Assembly: GCF_046630445.1 (NCBI RefSeq)
Contig: NC_092342.1
Coordinates: 84,513,001-84,577,000 of the forward strand
DNA: 64,000 nucleotides
From: Rutidosis leptorrhynchoides
Taxonomy: Eukaryota; Streptophyta; Magnoliopsida; Asterales; Asteraceae
Direction of reading: 5' to 3'
Shown here: piece by piece, positions 1 to 11,068 of the stretch
Position numbering within the stretch: the first letter of the stretch is position 1
Layout: each line of letters opens with the position of its first letter
Notes under the pieces: model-generated
Seen by the model: only the letters and a program-made list of their open reading frames with translations
Databases searched by the model: none
Told to the model about the DNA's origin: nothing
Position numbers and translations under genes: made by a program

Positions 1-213
1 CAAACTATCTCGTAATTTCAATTTTCATAGTTTAACTTAGTTTACTTTTATTAGTTTCAAACTTAATTCTCACGTTAATACTGTCCTTGGAACGATACTT
101 GGAATTACCATTTTTATACTATTACACGATCGGGTACACTGCCCGTAAGTGTGTAGTAATCTTTAACCAGGCATATTTCCAGAGATAATTTATATACTAG
201 ATTTTACACATCA
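1..213 (+). repeat. E1 5' LTR, 3' terminal part
   Basis: Window bases 1-213 repeat at 12374-12586 without visible mismatch and end in ACATCA directly before the primer-binding site. Bases about 115-160 contain a hairpin with stem CGGG/CCCG around the loop TACACTG; related elements have the same hairpin with a changed stem. Confidence 0.95.
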
Positions 214-219
214 AGTTTT

Positions 220-237
220 TGGCGCCGCTGCCGGGGA
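220..237 (+). promoter_or_regulatory. E1 primer-binding site, tRNA-Asp type
   Basis: TGGCGCCGCTGCCGGGGA starts seven bases after the LTR end. It is complementary to the 3' end of plant tRNA-Asp(GTC) apart from one C for T at position 9. It would prime minus-strand DNA synthesis. Bases 238-372 are a short AT-rich leader before gag. Confidence 0.85.
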
Positions 238-372
238 CAGTTGTGTTGAAAATTAAGTTTGAAAATTAAGTTTGTTTTTAGTTAATTTTAACTGTTTATT
301 TTATTTTAATTCTAATTGAGTCGGTGCGTTTAATCGGTTTGTTAGCTGTGTTCTTGCAGTTACAGGTAGTGC

Positions 373-3300
373 ATGCCACACACGCGTTCTTCAAGTTCTC
401 CGATTTTAACACCATTTGACGAGCCTGAAAGAGAGTTGTTCAAAGCCTTAAGTCAAGAGCAAAAGTCTAAAGTGGATTCTTCACCGTCTTCGAGTGAAGT
501 TGTAGTCAATTTGTTCAGTAACAACGATATTGTGGTGCCCGAGACACCACCAGAAGTTAACTCAGAAGAAGATTCTTACGTTTCGTCTGACACTTCAGAT
601 ACTGAAGAAATGGCCGAAGAACCACCTCGTCCTCAGACTATGGCAGAAAAGTTGAAGGCCACCCGAGGAGGCCAAGGCAATTCGATTACTCAGCCGAATA
701 TTACTCAGCCTTTTCAAATTACAGGGCCGATCCTGAATTTGATTTCTTCTGATTGCCGATTCTATGGCAAAGATACCGAGGATGCTAACGAGCATCTTCG
801 TAATTTTAATGATGTTTGTAACTTGTTTAAGCTACATGAGGTTGCCGACACTTCAATTAAGACAAGACTTTTCCCTTGGACTCTTAAGGGAGAAGCTAAG
901 AGATGGTTAGATAAGCAACCAGAAGGTACGATTACATCTTGGGAGACTTTGGAAGATAAGTTTTTGTCGAAGTTTTTCCCTGCATCTCGAGCTGCTCGAC
1001 TTCAAGCAGATATTTCTCAATTTAGACAAAAGAGCAGTGAGACATTGTTTGATGCTTGGGACCGTTTTGCTACTTTGTTACGCTCGTACCCGCAACACGG
1101 GTTGAATGATTTACAGAAGGTTCAGATTTTCTACAAAGGTTGTGATATTCCTACGCGTCAGAGTATTGATCAAGCTGCAGGTGGTACGTTAATGGATAAG
1201 ACTGAAGAAGAGGCGTTAGAGATCATTGAAAAGCAAGCTGCTTATTCTCATGAGTGGCATCAGGATCATGAATCTTACCCTTCAGCTTCAGTTAAGAGAA
1301 CAGAGACTACAGGTACAGGTGCTTATGATGATTTTGGGTCTTTCAGTGCTAAGTTGGATTCGTTTGGTAGGAATTTGGAGAAGATGAACAAGGATATTCA
1401 TGGTATGAAGGTTGGTTGTGAATACTGTGGAGGTTTGCATCTGGGCAAAGATTGTGATGCGGGTTTGACTATGAATCAGAAAGAAGAGGTCAACTATATT
1501 AGTCAGCAGAATAACAATCAGTTTCAGGGACGTGCTCAGTTTAATAGGAATTTCAATAATCCTTATAATCCGCAAGGTAATCAGGGTTCGAGGTTCCAAC
1601 CGGGTTCTAGTGGAGGTTTTCAGCAGCAAGCTCCCGGTTATTTTCAGAAACCACAGGTCGAAGAGAAAAAGTCCAACCTTGAGGCTATGATCGAGAAGTT
1701 AGTGATATCTCAGACTCAACTTGTCACTACCGTTACTCAGAATAATGAAAAGAATGACCAAATGTTTCGAAATCAACAAGCAGCTATTCATAATCTTGAA
1801 CAGCAGATTGGTCAACTTGCTAATAAGAGTAGTGAGAGGAAACCGGGAGAGTTACCTAGCAAGACGGATACTAACCCGAAAAACGGGCATGTTAATGCTA
1901 TCACCACCCGAAGTGGTTTAGCATATTATCCACCGAGGAAGCCCGACGAGTATGATTTGAGGGTACCGTTAGTTAATGATAGTGAGCCGGTTGTTGAAAG
2001 TGAACCGGCAAGGGAAAAGGAGCCGGAACAGGTGGCTGAAAAAGTTGTTAAGGAACCGGTTACTGTTGCTGCTAAACCGGTAGTTAGAGAGTATCAACCA
2101 CCGCTCCCATTCCCGAGGAAACAGCGATTGGAGAAGCTAGAGGCCGAAAAGTCCAAGTTCATGGACTTGATTAAAAAAGTTAACATAAATATGCCTTTTA
2201 TTGATGTTATTGCAGGTATGCCTAAGTATGCGAGGTTTCTCAAAGATTTGGTGACTAACAGGCAGAAGCTGAAGAACGTGTCTTCAGTCAGGTTGAATGC
2301 CGCATGCTCAGCGGTTGTTGCAAACAAGCTTCCCGAGAAGCTTGAAGATCCTGGAAGTTTTACCATTCCTTGTTTACTTGGTAATTTGGACTGTATGAGG
2401 GCTTTGGCGGATTTGGGGGCTAGCATTAATTTAATGCCTTATTCTATTTACTTAAAGCTAGACCCCGGGGAGTTAAAACCCACGCGTATGGCTGTGCAGC
2501 TAGCCGACCGCTCTATTAAATTCCCTCGTGGAATCATAGAGAATATGCTAGTGAAGACCGGGTCGTTAGTTTTTCCGGCGGATTTTGTGGTTTTGGATAT
2601 GGAAGTGGATGAAAGGATTCCACTAATTTTGGGTCGGCCATTCTTAAATACTGCTAGGTGTATGATTGATGTGTATGGCCAAAAGCTGACCCTTAGGATA
2701 GATGATTTGAGTGCAACATTCTTAATCGACCATGCTTTAAAATACCCTGGCTACACTGATGATACATGTTATTTTCTTAACACTGTGAATGTCCAGTCTG
2801 AGTTTTTGCAGGAATTCCCAGAGTTACAGGGTTCAGGAGAATGCTCATTGGTTGAGATTGATGAGGATGTGCAGGTTGAGGAGGTGGATATTTTAACCAC
2901 CTTGATGGAAAACGGCTATGAGCCGACTGAAGAGGAGTTCAAAGAACTCGAACGTGATTCAAATTACCGGAGCAAGTCTTCAATTGAAGAACCTCCCGAG
3001 CTTGATTTAAAGCCACTTCCAGATCATTTGGAATACGCTTACTTGCATGAGGAATCTAAGCTTCCAGTAATTATTTCTTCTTCTCTTTCAGCAGGTCAGA
3101 AAACTGAGCTTGTTACTATGCTAAAGGCCCATAAACTGGCCATTGCATGGAAGATTCACGACATTAAGGGTATTAGTCCCTCCTATTGCACCCACAAAAT
3201 TTTAATGGAGGATAACTCCAAACCTGTGGTGCAACGCCAAAGGAGGTTGAATCCGCACATGCAAGATGTCGTGAAGAAAGAGATCATAAAGCTCCTTAAT

Positions 3301-5409
3301 GCAGGTCTGATTTACCCGATTTCTGACAGTCCATGGATTAGCCCGGTACACTGTGTACCTAAGAAAGGTGGTATGACTGTTACCACCAATGATAAAAATG
3401 AGTTAATTTCCACCCGGACTGTCACGGGGTGGCGTGTTTGTATCGACTACTGTAAGTTAAACGACGCCACACGTAAAGACCACTTCCTGCTACCTTTCAT
3501 GGATCAAATGCTAGAGAGGTTGGCGGGAAACAGTTTCTATTGCTTTCTCGATGGTTTCTCGGGCTATTTTCAAATTCCTATCTCGCCCGAGGACCAAGAG
3601 AAGACTACTTTCACGTGCCCGTATGGCACGTTCTCTTATCGACGCATGCCCTTTGGCCTTTGCAATGCTCCGGCCACTTTTCAAAGGTGCATGATGGCCA
3701 TATTCCATGACATGATAGAAGATTGCATGGAGGTGTTCATGGATGACTTCTCGGTCTTCGGTGACACTTTCGATTCATGCCTTCTTAATTTAGAACGGAT
3801 GTTGGTCAGGTGCGAAAAATCTAATCTTGTGCTCAACTGGGAGAAGTGCCATTTCATGGTTCAAGGGGGCATCGTTCTCGGGCACAAGATTTCTAAAAAC
3901 GGTATAGAGGTGGATCCCGCAAAGGTTACCGCTATTGAGAACCTTCCACCCCCTACCGATGTTAAGGGTGTTAGGAGTTTTCTCGGGCACGCCGGTTTTT
4001 ACCGGCGATTCATTAAAGATTTTTCTAAGATTGCCAACCCGATGAATAAACTCCTTGAAAAGGACACCCCGTGGAACTTCTCCGACGAATGCCAAAAGGC
4101 ATTCGAGCTTTTGAAGGAGAAACTCATCAATGCGCCAATCATAATTGCTCCGAATTGGTCCCTTCCGTTCGAGCTTATGTGCGATGCATCTGATTTCACT
4201 GTTGGCTCAGTTTTGGGTCAAAGGGTCGAGAAGCATTTCCGACCCATCTACTATGCAAGCAAGACCTTGCAAGGAGCGCAATTAAATTATACTACCACTG
4301 AAAAAGAGCTCCTTGCGGTGGTCTTTTCGTTTGATAAGTTCCGGTCCTACTTAGTCTTATCTAAGACTATTGTCTTTACGGACCATTCTGCTCTAAAGTA
4401 CCTTTTTGCTAAACCGGATGCAAAACCACGACTTCTTAGATGGATCTTGCTTTTGCAAGAATTTGATGTGGAGATCCGGGATAAAAAGGGTGCTGAAAAC
4501 TTGGCGGCCGATCACCTTTCACGTCTTGAGAACCCCTCCCGTGAGGTTCTCGATGAGACGACCATTCATGATGATTTTCCCGGCGAATATCTCATGACGG
4601 TGGATAAGGTTGATGAGCCGTGGTACGTGGACATTGCTAATTATCTAGTTGGGAGATTCTTGGAGAAAGGGTGGTCACATCAAAAGAGGAAGAAATTTTT
4701 CAGTGACCTTAAGTACTATTTCTGGGAGTATCCCTATCTTTTTCGTTGTTGTCCCGATGGGGTTATCCGCCGGTGTGTTTCCGGTGATGAGTGTATGCGT
4801 ATTTTGACCGAGTGCCATAGTGGGCCTACCGGTGGGCATTTTGGACCCCAAATTACGGGGCGTAAAGTCTATGATGCCGGCTTTTATTGGCCGACAATCT
4901 TCAAAGATGCCCACCTGGTTTGTAAGTCATGTGATTCGTGCCAAAGGGCCGGTAAAGTCACCAAACGGGATGAGATGCCTCAACAAAGCATCCAGGTTTG
5001 CGAAGTATTTGACGTTTGGGGGATTGACTTTATGGGGCCATTTCCGAAATCTCAGAATTATAGTTACATACTCGTTGCCATCGACTACGTGTCTAAATGG
5101 GCTGAAGCGCAAGCTTTACCCACAAATGATGCACGAGTTGTGATTTCGTTCCTTAAGCGTTTATTCTCTCGATTTGGAACTCCTAAAGCTTTAATTAGTG
5201 ATAGGGGTACTCATTTTTGTAACGCCCAAATGGAGAAGGTATTGAAGCGATATGGAGTTCTCCATAAAGTTTCTACTTCATACCATCCCCAAACGAGCGG
5301 ACAAGTTGAGAATACAAATCGAGCTCTTAAAAGTATTCTTGAGAAAACTGTGGGTTCGAATCCGAAGGAGTGGGCAAATAAGCTCGATGAAGCTTTGTGG
5401 GCGTTTTGA
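373..5409 (+). CDS. gag-pol: E1 gag-pol polyprotein, open part (1678 codons)
   Basis: A single long frame encodes the particle protein and the replication enzymes. A gag domain lies at about residues 125-290. A CCHC zinc knuckle (CX2CX3HX4C) spans residues 348-360. The retropepsin-like domain has DLGAS with its aspartate at residue 680 and LILGRPFL downstream. Reverse transcriptase has the active-site box FMDD at 1122-1125, followed by RNase H at about 1260-1400. Integrase has an HHCC zinc finger near 1490-1530 and the catalytic D,D(35)E triad at D1552, D1610 and E1646. The start at 373 is the first ATG after the leader. The frame ends at a TGA where sister elements have an arginine codon (context ALWAF-stop-TA), so this is a nonsense mutation inside integrase and not a natural end. 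Coding continues to 5911. Confidence 0.93.
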   Translation: MPHTRSSSSPILTPFDEPERELFKALSQEQKSKVDSSPSSSEVVVNLFSNNDIVVPETPPEVNSEEDSYVSSDTSDTEEMAEEPPRPQTMAEKLKATRGGQGNSITQPNITQPFQITGPILNLISSDCRFYGKDTEDANEHLRNFNDVCNLFKLHEVADTSIKTRLFPWTLKGEAKRWLDKQPEGTITSWETLEDKFLSKFFPASRAARLQADISQFRQKSSETLFDAWDRFATLLRSYPQHGLNDLQKVQIFYKGCDIPTRQSIDQAAGGTLMDKTEEEALEIIEKQAAYSHEWHQDHESYPSASVKRTETTGTGAYDDFGSFSAKLDSFGRNLEKMNKDIHGMKVGCEYCGGLHLGKDCDAGLTMNQKEEVNYISQQNNNQFQGRAQFNRNFNNPYNPQGNQGSRFQPGSSGGFQQQAPGYFQKPQVEEKKSNLEAMIEKLVISQTQLVTTVTQNNEKNDQMFRNQQAAIHNLEQQIGQLANKSSERKPGELPSKTDTNPKNGHVNAITTRSGLAYYPPRKPDEYDLRVPLVNDSEPVVESEPAREKEPEQVAEKVVKEPVTVAAKPVVREYQPPLPFPRKQRLEKLEAEKSKFMDLIKKVNINMPFIDVIAGMPKYARFLKDLVTNRQKLKNVSSVRLNAACSAVVANKLPEKLEDPGSFTIPCLLGNLDCMRALADLGASINLMPYSIYLKLDPGELKPTRMAVQLADRSIKFPRGIIENMLVKTGSLVFPADFVVLDMEVDERIPLILGRPFLNTARCMIDVYGQKLTLRIDDLSATFLIDHALKYPGYTDDTCYFLNTVNVQSEFLQEFPELQGSGECSLVEIDEDVQVEEVDILTTLMENGYEPTEEEFKELERDSNYRSKSSIEEPPELDLKPLPDHLEYAYLHEESKLPVIISSSLSAGQKTELVTMLKAHKLAIAWKIHDIKGISPSYCTHKILMEDNSKPVVQRQRRLNPHMQDVVKKEIIKLLNAGLIYPISDSPWISPVHCVPKKGGMTVTTNDKNELISTRTVTGWRVCIDYCKLNDATRKDHFLLPFMDQMLERLAGNSFYCFLDGFSGYFQIPISPEDQEKTTFTCPYGTFSYRRMPFGLCNAPATFQRCMMAIFHDMIEDCMEVFMDDFSVFGDTFDSCLLNLERMLVRCEKSNLVLNWEKCHFMVQGGIVLGHKISKNGIEVDPAKVTAIENLPPPTDVKGVRSFLGHAGFYRRFIKDFSKIANPMNKLLEKDTPWNFSDECQKAFELLKEKLINAPIIIAPNWSLPFELMCDASDFTVGSVLGQRVEKHFRPIYYASKTLQGAQLNYTTTEKELLAVVFSFDKFRSYLVLSKTIVFTDHSALKYLFAKPDAKPRLLRWILLLQEFDVEIRDKKGAENLAADHLSRLENPSREVLDETTIHDDFPGEYLMTVDKVDEPWYVDIANYLVGRFLEKGWSHQKRKKFFSDLKYYFWEYPYLFRCCPDGVIRRCVSGDECMRILTECHSGPTGGHFGPQITGRKVYDAGFYWPTIFKDAHLVCKSCDSCQRAGKVTKRDEMPQQSIQVCEVFDVWGIDFMGPFPKSQNYSYILVAIDYVSKWAEAQALPTNDARVVISFLKRLFSRFGTPKALISDRGTHFCNAQMEKVLKRYGVLHKVSTSYHPQTSGQVENTNRALKSILEKTVGSNPKEWANKLDEALWAF

Positions 5410-5911
5410 ACCGCCTTCAAAACGCCAATTGGTACCACTCCTTATCGGTTGGTCTATGGGAAAGCGTGCCATCTCCCGTTGGAGATTGAGCACAAGGCTA
5501 TGTGGGCACTTAAAAAGTGCAATTTAGATTTGAAGGAAGCCGGACGCCTAAGGGCGGGGCAATTGAACGAGCTTGGTGAATTACGCCTTGATGCGTACGA
5601 GAATTCATTGATTTATAAAGAAAAGACCAAGCAATGGCATGATAGGAAGTTAAAGGGTCCAAAGGAGTTTAACGAAGGCGACCGAGTGCTTTTGTTTAAC
5701 TCTAGATTAAAGCTTTTACCGGGAAAACTCAAGTCCCGGTGGACGGGACCATTTGAGGTTGTTAAGGTGTTCCCATACGGTACGATCGAGTTAAAAAAAT
5801 GCGAATGGTATTACCTTTAAGGTTAACGGACATCTAGTGAAGAAGTATTTTGATGGTCCGTTAGTGATTGATGATGAGGTTTGCGTTGAACCCGATCCCA
5901 ACGTCACTTGA
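5410..5911 (+). pseudogene. E1 integrase C-terminal remainder after stop and frameshift
   Basis: In-frame coding resumes straight after the TGA at 5407-5409. It shows the conserved YGKACHLP and [16 protein letters not shown] blocks of the integrase C-terminal domain found in Athila/Tat elements. A one-base gain in the A run near 5794-5800 then shifts the frame to an early TAA at 5820. In the corrected frame the protein would run to the TGA at 5909-5911. Both lesions are small and the rest is well conserved, consistent with recent decay. The protein would not be made full length from this copy. Confidence 0.88.
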
Positions 5912-6491
5912 AGTTGGGGACTAGTCGTGTGAACGACTCGTTAAATAAGGTTCACATTGTTGTAGAGTTTGTATATTTTTGTGTTTGTTTGATAATATGT
6001 GCAATATGATCATGCTTGGATTTTTATTGGGGTTAGTTTGGTGGTTTTATGGTGAGAAAATTGGGTTTAGAGGCTTAAAAACACGAAATTTTGATGTTTC
6101 AGTATATGGAGCGTCGCTCCAGTTAAGGGCGCGTCGCGCCACTTTTTGGTACCTGATGTACCAGATACTGGAAAATGCTCGGCATAGATTTTTAGTTATT
6201 CGGAGTGCCGCGCAGCATTTCGGCGCGCCGCGCGGTAACATTGCGCGCCGCGCGAGCTATTGGAGTGCCGCGCGATACCTGTCGGTCAGCTAGTTTGGGC
6301 TTTTAATTTAAATCAAACCCGAATTTTCACAACCACACAACTTAAAAACGGGTTTCCAGCTGTTTTTATCCTCTATTACTTCAATTATTTTCATTCATCT
6401 ACATCTTTAACACTTACAAACCCTTTGATCTTCAAAACCCTAAATCTTAAAAGTTTGATTTCTTGTTTCAATTAACCTCAATCTTTCAAGA
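5912..6491 (+). promoter_or_regulatory. E1 internal promoter region of the third ORF, with GC-palindrome array
   Basis: This stretch separates pol from the third ORF. Bases 6092-6280 hold an array of GC-rich inverted repeats: GGAGCGTCGCTCC (6108-6120), GGCGCGTCGCGCC (6128-6140), and GGCGCGCCGCGC-type units at 6222-6235, 6241-6256 and 6261-6276. The same units occur in the same order in the LTR promoter at 11314-11445. An AT-rich stretch (6300-6320) and a 5'-leader-like sequence follow up to the ATG at 6492. I infer a second promoter for a subgenomic transcript. Confidence 0.6.
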
Positions 6492-8801
6492 ATGGCACCC
6501 AAAAAGGTCCGAATTTGTTTCTTCTTAACTAATTTCATCTTATTATATGTAATTGTTTGTTTAATTCTTAATTATCATGATGAATTAGTGTGGGGTTGCT
6601 TTAATTTGGGTTATGTGATTCAATTAGTCATGGATTTTTGTTAGATAATGTTTATATGCTTTGATTTTATTATAAAGTTTGTGTTTTTGGAAGTCTTACA
6701 TGAACCTAGGGTTTGTAGGGTTAAAGGTCCGAATTTTGTAAGTAAAAAGGGGATATTTGCTTGAAAGTGTGGTGATCTTTGAATTGTTCATGTGTTTTTG
6801 AGCTAGTGTGAGGTAGTGTCCATATGGGCGGGTCAAATTGTTTTGATTGATTTGAGCTAAATTGTTCCAACTATGTATTATGCCATGCTAGTGAGGATTA
6901 AACATATGATTTTTAATTGTGATGAAGCTTTTGTTAATGTTTGTTTGAATTGGTCAAAGTTGTTAACATGATGAAGTTTATTGGATTTTTGGAATTTAAA
7001 AGAGTGATAAGTAATCATGTTTGTCGTGTTTTGGTTAAATTGATCTATGATTATGGTTAATAAGTTGTTTTGTTTAAAGGGAATGTGATTTGGTTGAGAG
7101 TGTAGTTTTTGAAAAGTTTTCACAAGAGTTATTGGTTTAATTGGTTATTGTTTTTGAAAGTGAATTAACATGAAGCAAGGATTGATTGTAAAGGTGTTTG
7201 GTGCTTATTATGATGACTAACACTAACTTTTGAGTTTTGTGTTTGTTTTCTTAATTGTTTCATGAATGTAGAGAACAAGAGGTAATCAACCACAGCAACC
7301 ACCGAACAATCCGGAATTGTGGTTGACCCAAGTTGGTAATATTGAGGATTTAGAACAAAGGTTCACCATCAATCTTTCTCGTCCGATTGAGAAAACTTAC
7401 TACTTGGATTGGACGCAACTTCGAAATGAGAATATTCATGCTTATCGACAATTGCGTGGTTACTTATGGGTTACTTATAGTGGTAATGAGTTGAGACCGT
7501 ATGAGCGATTGTTTGAGATTAACGAAGACGTTTATGAGCAGTTGACTGTTGAGTTCTTTTCGACCGTAAGTTATCGCCCCCGAGTTGCTCCTCGTGATTC
7601 GGACTTTTTGACATTCAGGCTTGGCGGGGCGGACCGTCGAATGAGTAAGGTTGAGTTGGCTCGGGCATTGGGTTTGTACCCCGAGTTAAATGATGATATC
7701 GATTTACAGTACCATTTGTTGGGATGCCGGGTTTTTGGTGAAGATGCTTTTAGTGAAAGTGAGTATTGGCCAACGATTATTAATCCGGGGGTTAGAGCTT
7801 TTAGCTCTAGTAGGAGCATTCAGTCAAATCTTCGACGTCCGGAGGACCGGATTCTTTTTAAAATGATTGCTACTATGTTCAAGGCCCGGAGAAATGCAAA
7901 CAAAATTAAACGAAAGGATCTTTGGATCCTTCAGCAGATTAAGGCTAGAGAGGCGATAGATGTCCCTTGTATGTTGGGGACCTGGTTTCAGGAAATTGGT
8001 GAGGATAATCGTCCCGAGCGCCCGTTGTTAGGGGGGCATTTAGTGACACGTTTGGCTGAGGCATTTTCGGTGCCAACTGATAGGTGTACTGTTTCGGGAA
8101 CCGAAGCAATGGTAACAAATATTTTGTTTTTCGCTAAAGCTGATTTTATTAGGCGAGGACCGAACGGTTGGGTATTGGTAGGTGATGAAGAACAACCACA
8201 GGGTCAAGGTCAACAGCAACAGCAACAGCAGGGTCAAGGTCGTCAAGGTCAAGGTAGAGGACGTGGTGCTGGGTCCATGTATGAAGCAGGGAGTTCTAGT
8301 GGTAATGTTCGGGGAGTATGGACTCCCGATGAGGAAACTTTTAATGGGTTGGTGAATAGTGTTGATGGGTTGCATCTTGAGTTCCAAGATAGTCGTTCAT
8401 TTTATAATGCTCAGGTTGAGCATAATCAGCGTATGTATGACGAACAGCGCCGTCATAATCAGGAGTTGATGACGTGGCATCAGGGTAACTATGGGTCGCT
8501 TAACACGAGTTTGGGTCAGGTTCGGACAGAGGTTGGTAATTTGGGCGAACGTGTTGACAGGATAGAGTATGATGTTCGAGGGATTCGGGCCCACAATCAG
8601 TGGGAAATTCATCAGAGGCAGCTCCAACGGCAGATGCGTCATGTGCCGGATGCGTACATTCCTACGCAAACCACTATTCCGGACTACACCGCCGTGACGC
8701 CTCCGAGACCGGATCCATCTTATGACCCGTATCAAGCGTGCCAAGATACTTATGGCGTGACTTGGGACCCGTTGAGAGATTTTTGGCCGGGAAGCAATTG
8801 A
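6492..8801 (+). CDS. E1 third ORF (Athila-type, env position), two exons
   Basis: The ORF lies between integrase and the PPT, where Athila elements carry an extra ORF. Exon 1 is 6492-6506 (MAPKK). A phase-0 intron follows (6507-7271) with a GT donor and a TGTAG acceptor. Exon 2 is 7272-8801 and opens with RTRGNQPQQPP; the stop codon upstream of exon 2 coincides with the acceptor. The spliced product would be 514 residues. The first two thirds resemble Athila ORF-1-like proteins as I remember them. A Gln/Gly/Arg low-complexity tract is encoded at about 8200-8270, followed by a likely coiled-coil region encoded at about 8390-8640. I see no signal peptide or transmembrane segment, so an envelope role is not supported. 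The junction KKRTRG could act as a nuclear-localisation patch. The function is unknown. No lesions are visible. Confidence 0.72.
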
Positions 8802-9189
8802 TGTGTTGCGCGTATTATTGTTGTATTTGTTTTAGACACTTTCCATTTCGATTTGGTTGTACTTGATATTTTTATTTTTCGTATGATGTACTTGAGACCT
8901 TATTAGGGGCAAGGCGTTTCGGTACCGGGTGGTACCACCTTGTTCCCATTTATGTATTTGGTGTGTTTTGCTTTTTCTTAGGTGTGTTGGAGAAACGGTT
9001 TTTCAAGTCTGGCATTAAGTTCAGCAAAACTACTTGAGTGATGATATTTGTGTGAGAATCGGGAATGGACGATGTTCTTATGCTGGCAGTCAGTTCAGCG
9101 CCATCTGTCACTGTCATTCCACGATTTGTGGTTAAGCTCGATAAGTTTTAGTTTTCTTACCCTTTTGATTTTAATCCATTTTTTGATCT

Positions 9190-9233
9190 CAAGTAATGTG
9201 GACATTACTTGATCTCAAGTGTGGGGTGGGGGA
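9190..9233 (+). promoter_or_regulatory. E1 internal hairpin plus PPT-like motif
   Basis: CAAGTAATG (9190-9198), loop TGGA and CATTACTTG (9203-9211) form a perfect 9-bp stem. CTCAAGTGTGGGGTGGGGGA follows at 9214-9233 and matches the terminal PPT motif. The layout copies the hairpin-PPT pair next to the 3' LTR. Confidence 0.65.
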
Positions 9234-11030
9234 TGTAAAATCTCTCGGGTTGGTTATTAATAGAATCATCATTATTTTGGTTTTGATATCTAAAAGACTT
9301 GACATTTCACGGAGTTTTGGTCGTAAAAAAAAAAAAAATTTGAAAAATTTAGGGAAAATAAAAAAAAAATGAAAAATTAGTTAGTGAAAAAGAAAAAAAA
9401 AAATAGAAAAATAGTTAAAAATTCGACCAAAACCCTTGTTTAAGTATGGCTTGGTATTTATATTTCATGATGTTTAAAGAAGCCAAAGTTGTTCCACATG
9501 TCCATTTTCTTGGACATGAAATCCTACGAGTTCGGGGAACTCAATAGTAGGTCACCTGTACCAAAACGGGTGTAAACCGTGAGAGAGCGGTGATTGCATA
9601 GCGTGATTGTGACCGAATCACGTGCCAGATCAAAAACTTTTGGTTACTTGGTATAGCATACTTCCGAAACTATATCATTTTATTATTGCATCATCTAAAT
9701 GATGTGATACTGTGGGAAGAGGAGCCTTGAGCTTCACCAGTGCTGTCCTTTTTAGGAGCAATAGCTACGTGCTTGTGTTTGCTTAGACAACACAACCCAT
9801 AGCCAAAAGCTATGGAACCCGAAGGTTTTCGGGATTTTTCAAAACCGGTGTCAATTGAAACAGATTGACACTTCCGAGTGACTCAGATCCACTCAATTAA
9901 GGAAGTAAAGTCTTCCGACCGTCACTTGGTACGTATACCTCTTAAGCTGTACCATTTCATTACCCATCATTTCACGATGAGGTACTGTTAGAGGTGAAAG
10001 TCTTGAATTTTCAAAACATGTTCATTATTTTGAATGTGAAATCCTACATGAACATGAAAGTTCATACGTAGGTCATCTGCACCAAGGCGGGTGTCAACCG
10101 TATGAACGGTGATAGTGGCGTATAGTCGAAACCGGACCATGCGCTAGATCGAAAACTTAAAACAGGGCGATCCTCATTGTTTCTCCTAACAAGGACAATG
10201 TTGCACCCGGCCACCTAATATAACCACACAGGATGTATCTATTCCATCCTTAAGGGAGTCAAGTCTCCCAAACGACACACTTGCTGATTTGTTTCATAAG
10301 TTGTAGTCCAGACCAGTTGTAGGGTGACGAAAAATCTTGAAAAGTCATTGCTAAAATCGACTGGAAATCTACCAGGCCTCAACATCAAACAGGGAAACTG
10401 GTAGTCAAAGCTTATCTCAATGAGGGAGATTTGCTAGCCAAATGGGAAGCGCACCATGATACACAAAATGTCAGTGATTGATCAGATTCCCAGTGGATAA
10501 CCTCCGGAAAGGTAATGTATCAGCTTTTAAGCCTGATGAACTTCAATCTTTATGATTGACTTAACGGATTAGATGATTACCTCATAATTATCGATGATAT
10601 CCGGACGTAATGTGTATCCTCCTAAGCACATTATTTTCTTACCGACATCTCGCGATGTTAGGTACTGTGGGAGGCTTGGCTTGACCAATTGCGGGGTAGC
10701 TCGTACGTTCTCTTGGCATACATGTTCGATTGTTATATCTTTGGTGTTCGCTTCCCACTTGATTCCCGGTTCTTTTGAAGACTTATGTTATGACTCGAGA
10801 TTCTCTACTTCATCATTATGGTACATTATCGAGATTATTTTTGGTTTCTATATCCGTTACATATTGTTTGCGGTTTGGGAAGTTACATCGGGGGAATGCA
10901 AGTGGGAACCTTGGTTGTTATTTACTCCAAATCGTGCCCACGCTAGTTGCTTGTTTGGTTTCTTGATCGTTTGGTTCTACATATATGTTTGAAGACGTTA
11001 CTTTATTATAGAAGATTATTATCGAGTTCA

Positions 11031-11068
11031 TTGCTTGAGGACAAGCAAAACTCTAGTGTGGGGTTGTT
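11031..11068 (+). promoter_or_regulatory. E1 terminal hairpin and polypurine tract
   Basis: TTGCTTG (11031-11037), loop AGGA and CAAGCAA (11042-11048) form a stem. CTCTAGTGTGGGGTTGTT then runs to the LTR start at 11069. The position and sequence fit the plus-strand primer of Athila/Tat elements. Confidence 0.8.

Larger units (their letters stand above)
8802..11068 (+). other. E1 3' non-coding region with conserved RNA-like elements and PPT
   Basis: There is no credible gene in this 2.3 kb. It holds a motif shared with elements A and B (GGCATTAAGTTCAGCAAAA, 9011-9029), a hairpin plus internal PPT (9190-9233), and two diverged copies of a conserved block (about 9485-9640 and 10018-10165). Each block copy contains GGGTGT.AACCGT..CGGT. 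Three weaker repeats around a GATG..GTACTGT motif lie near 9691, 9970 and 10650. The terminal hairpin and PPT are at 11031-11068. Several A-rich runs lie at 9325-9420. Confidence 0.7.

Noticed and set aside
1288..1629. Minus-strand ORF of 113 codons inside E1 gag
   Set aside because: It overlaps the clearly homologous gag frame on the other strand and has no recognisable domain.
5407..5409. TGA in integrase as programmed readthrough or selenocysteine
   Set aside because: Sister elements have an arginine codon here, it lies inside the integrase domain, and a second frameshift lies downstream. A plain mutation is simpler.
6492..8801. Third ORF of E1 as a retroviral envelope
   Set aside because: The position fits, but no signal peptide, transmembrane segment or cleavage site is visible. 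The visible features are Gln-rich and coiled-coil.
10594..10992. ORF of 132 codons with hydrophobic residues before the E1 PPT
   Set aside because: It lies in a non-coding region and shares no conservation at protein level with A or B; the composition is ordinary for AT-rich DNA.
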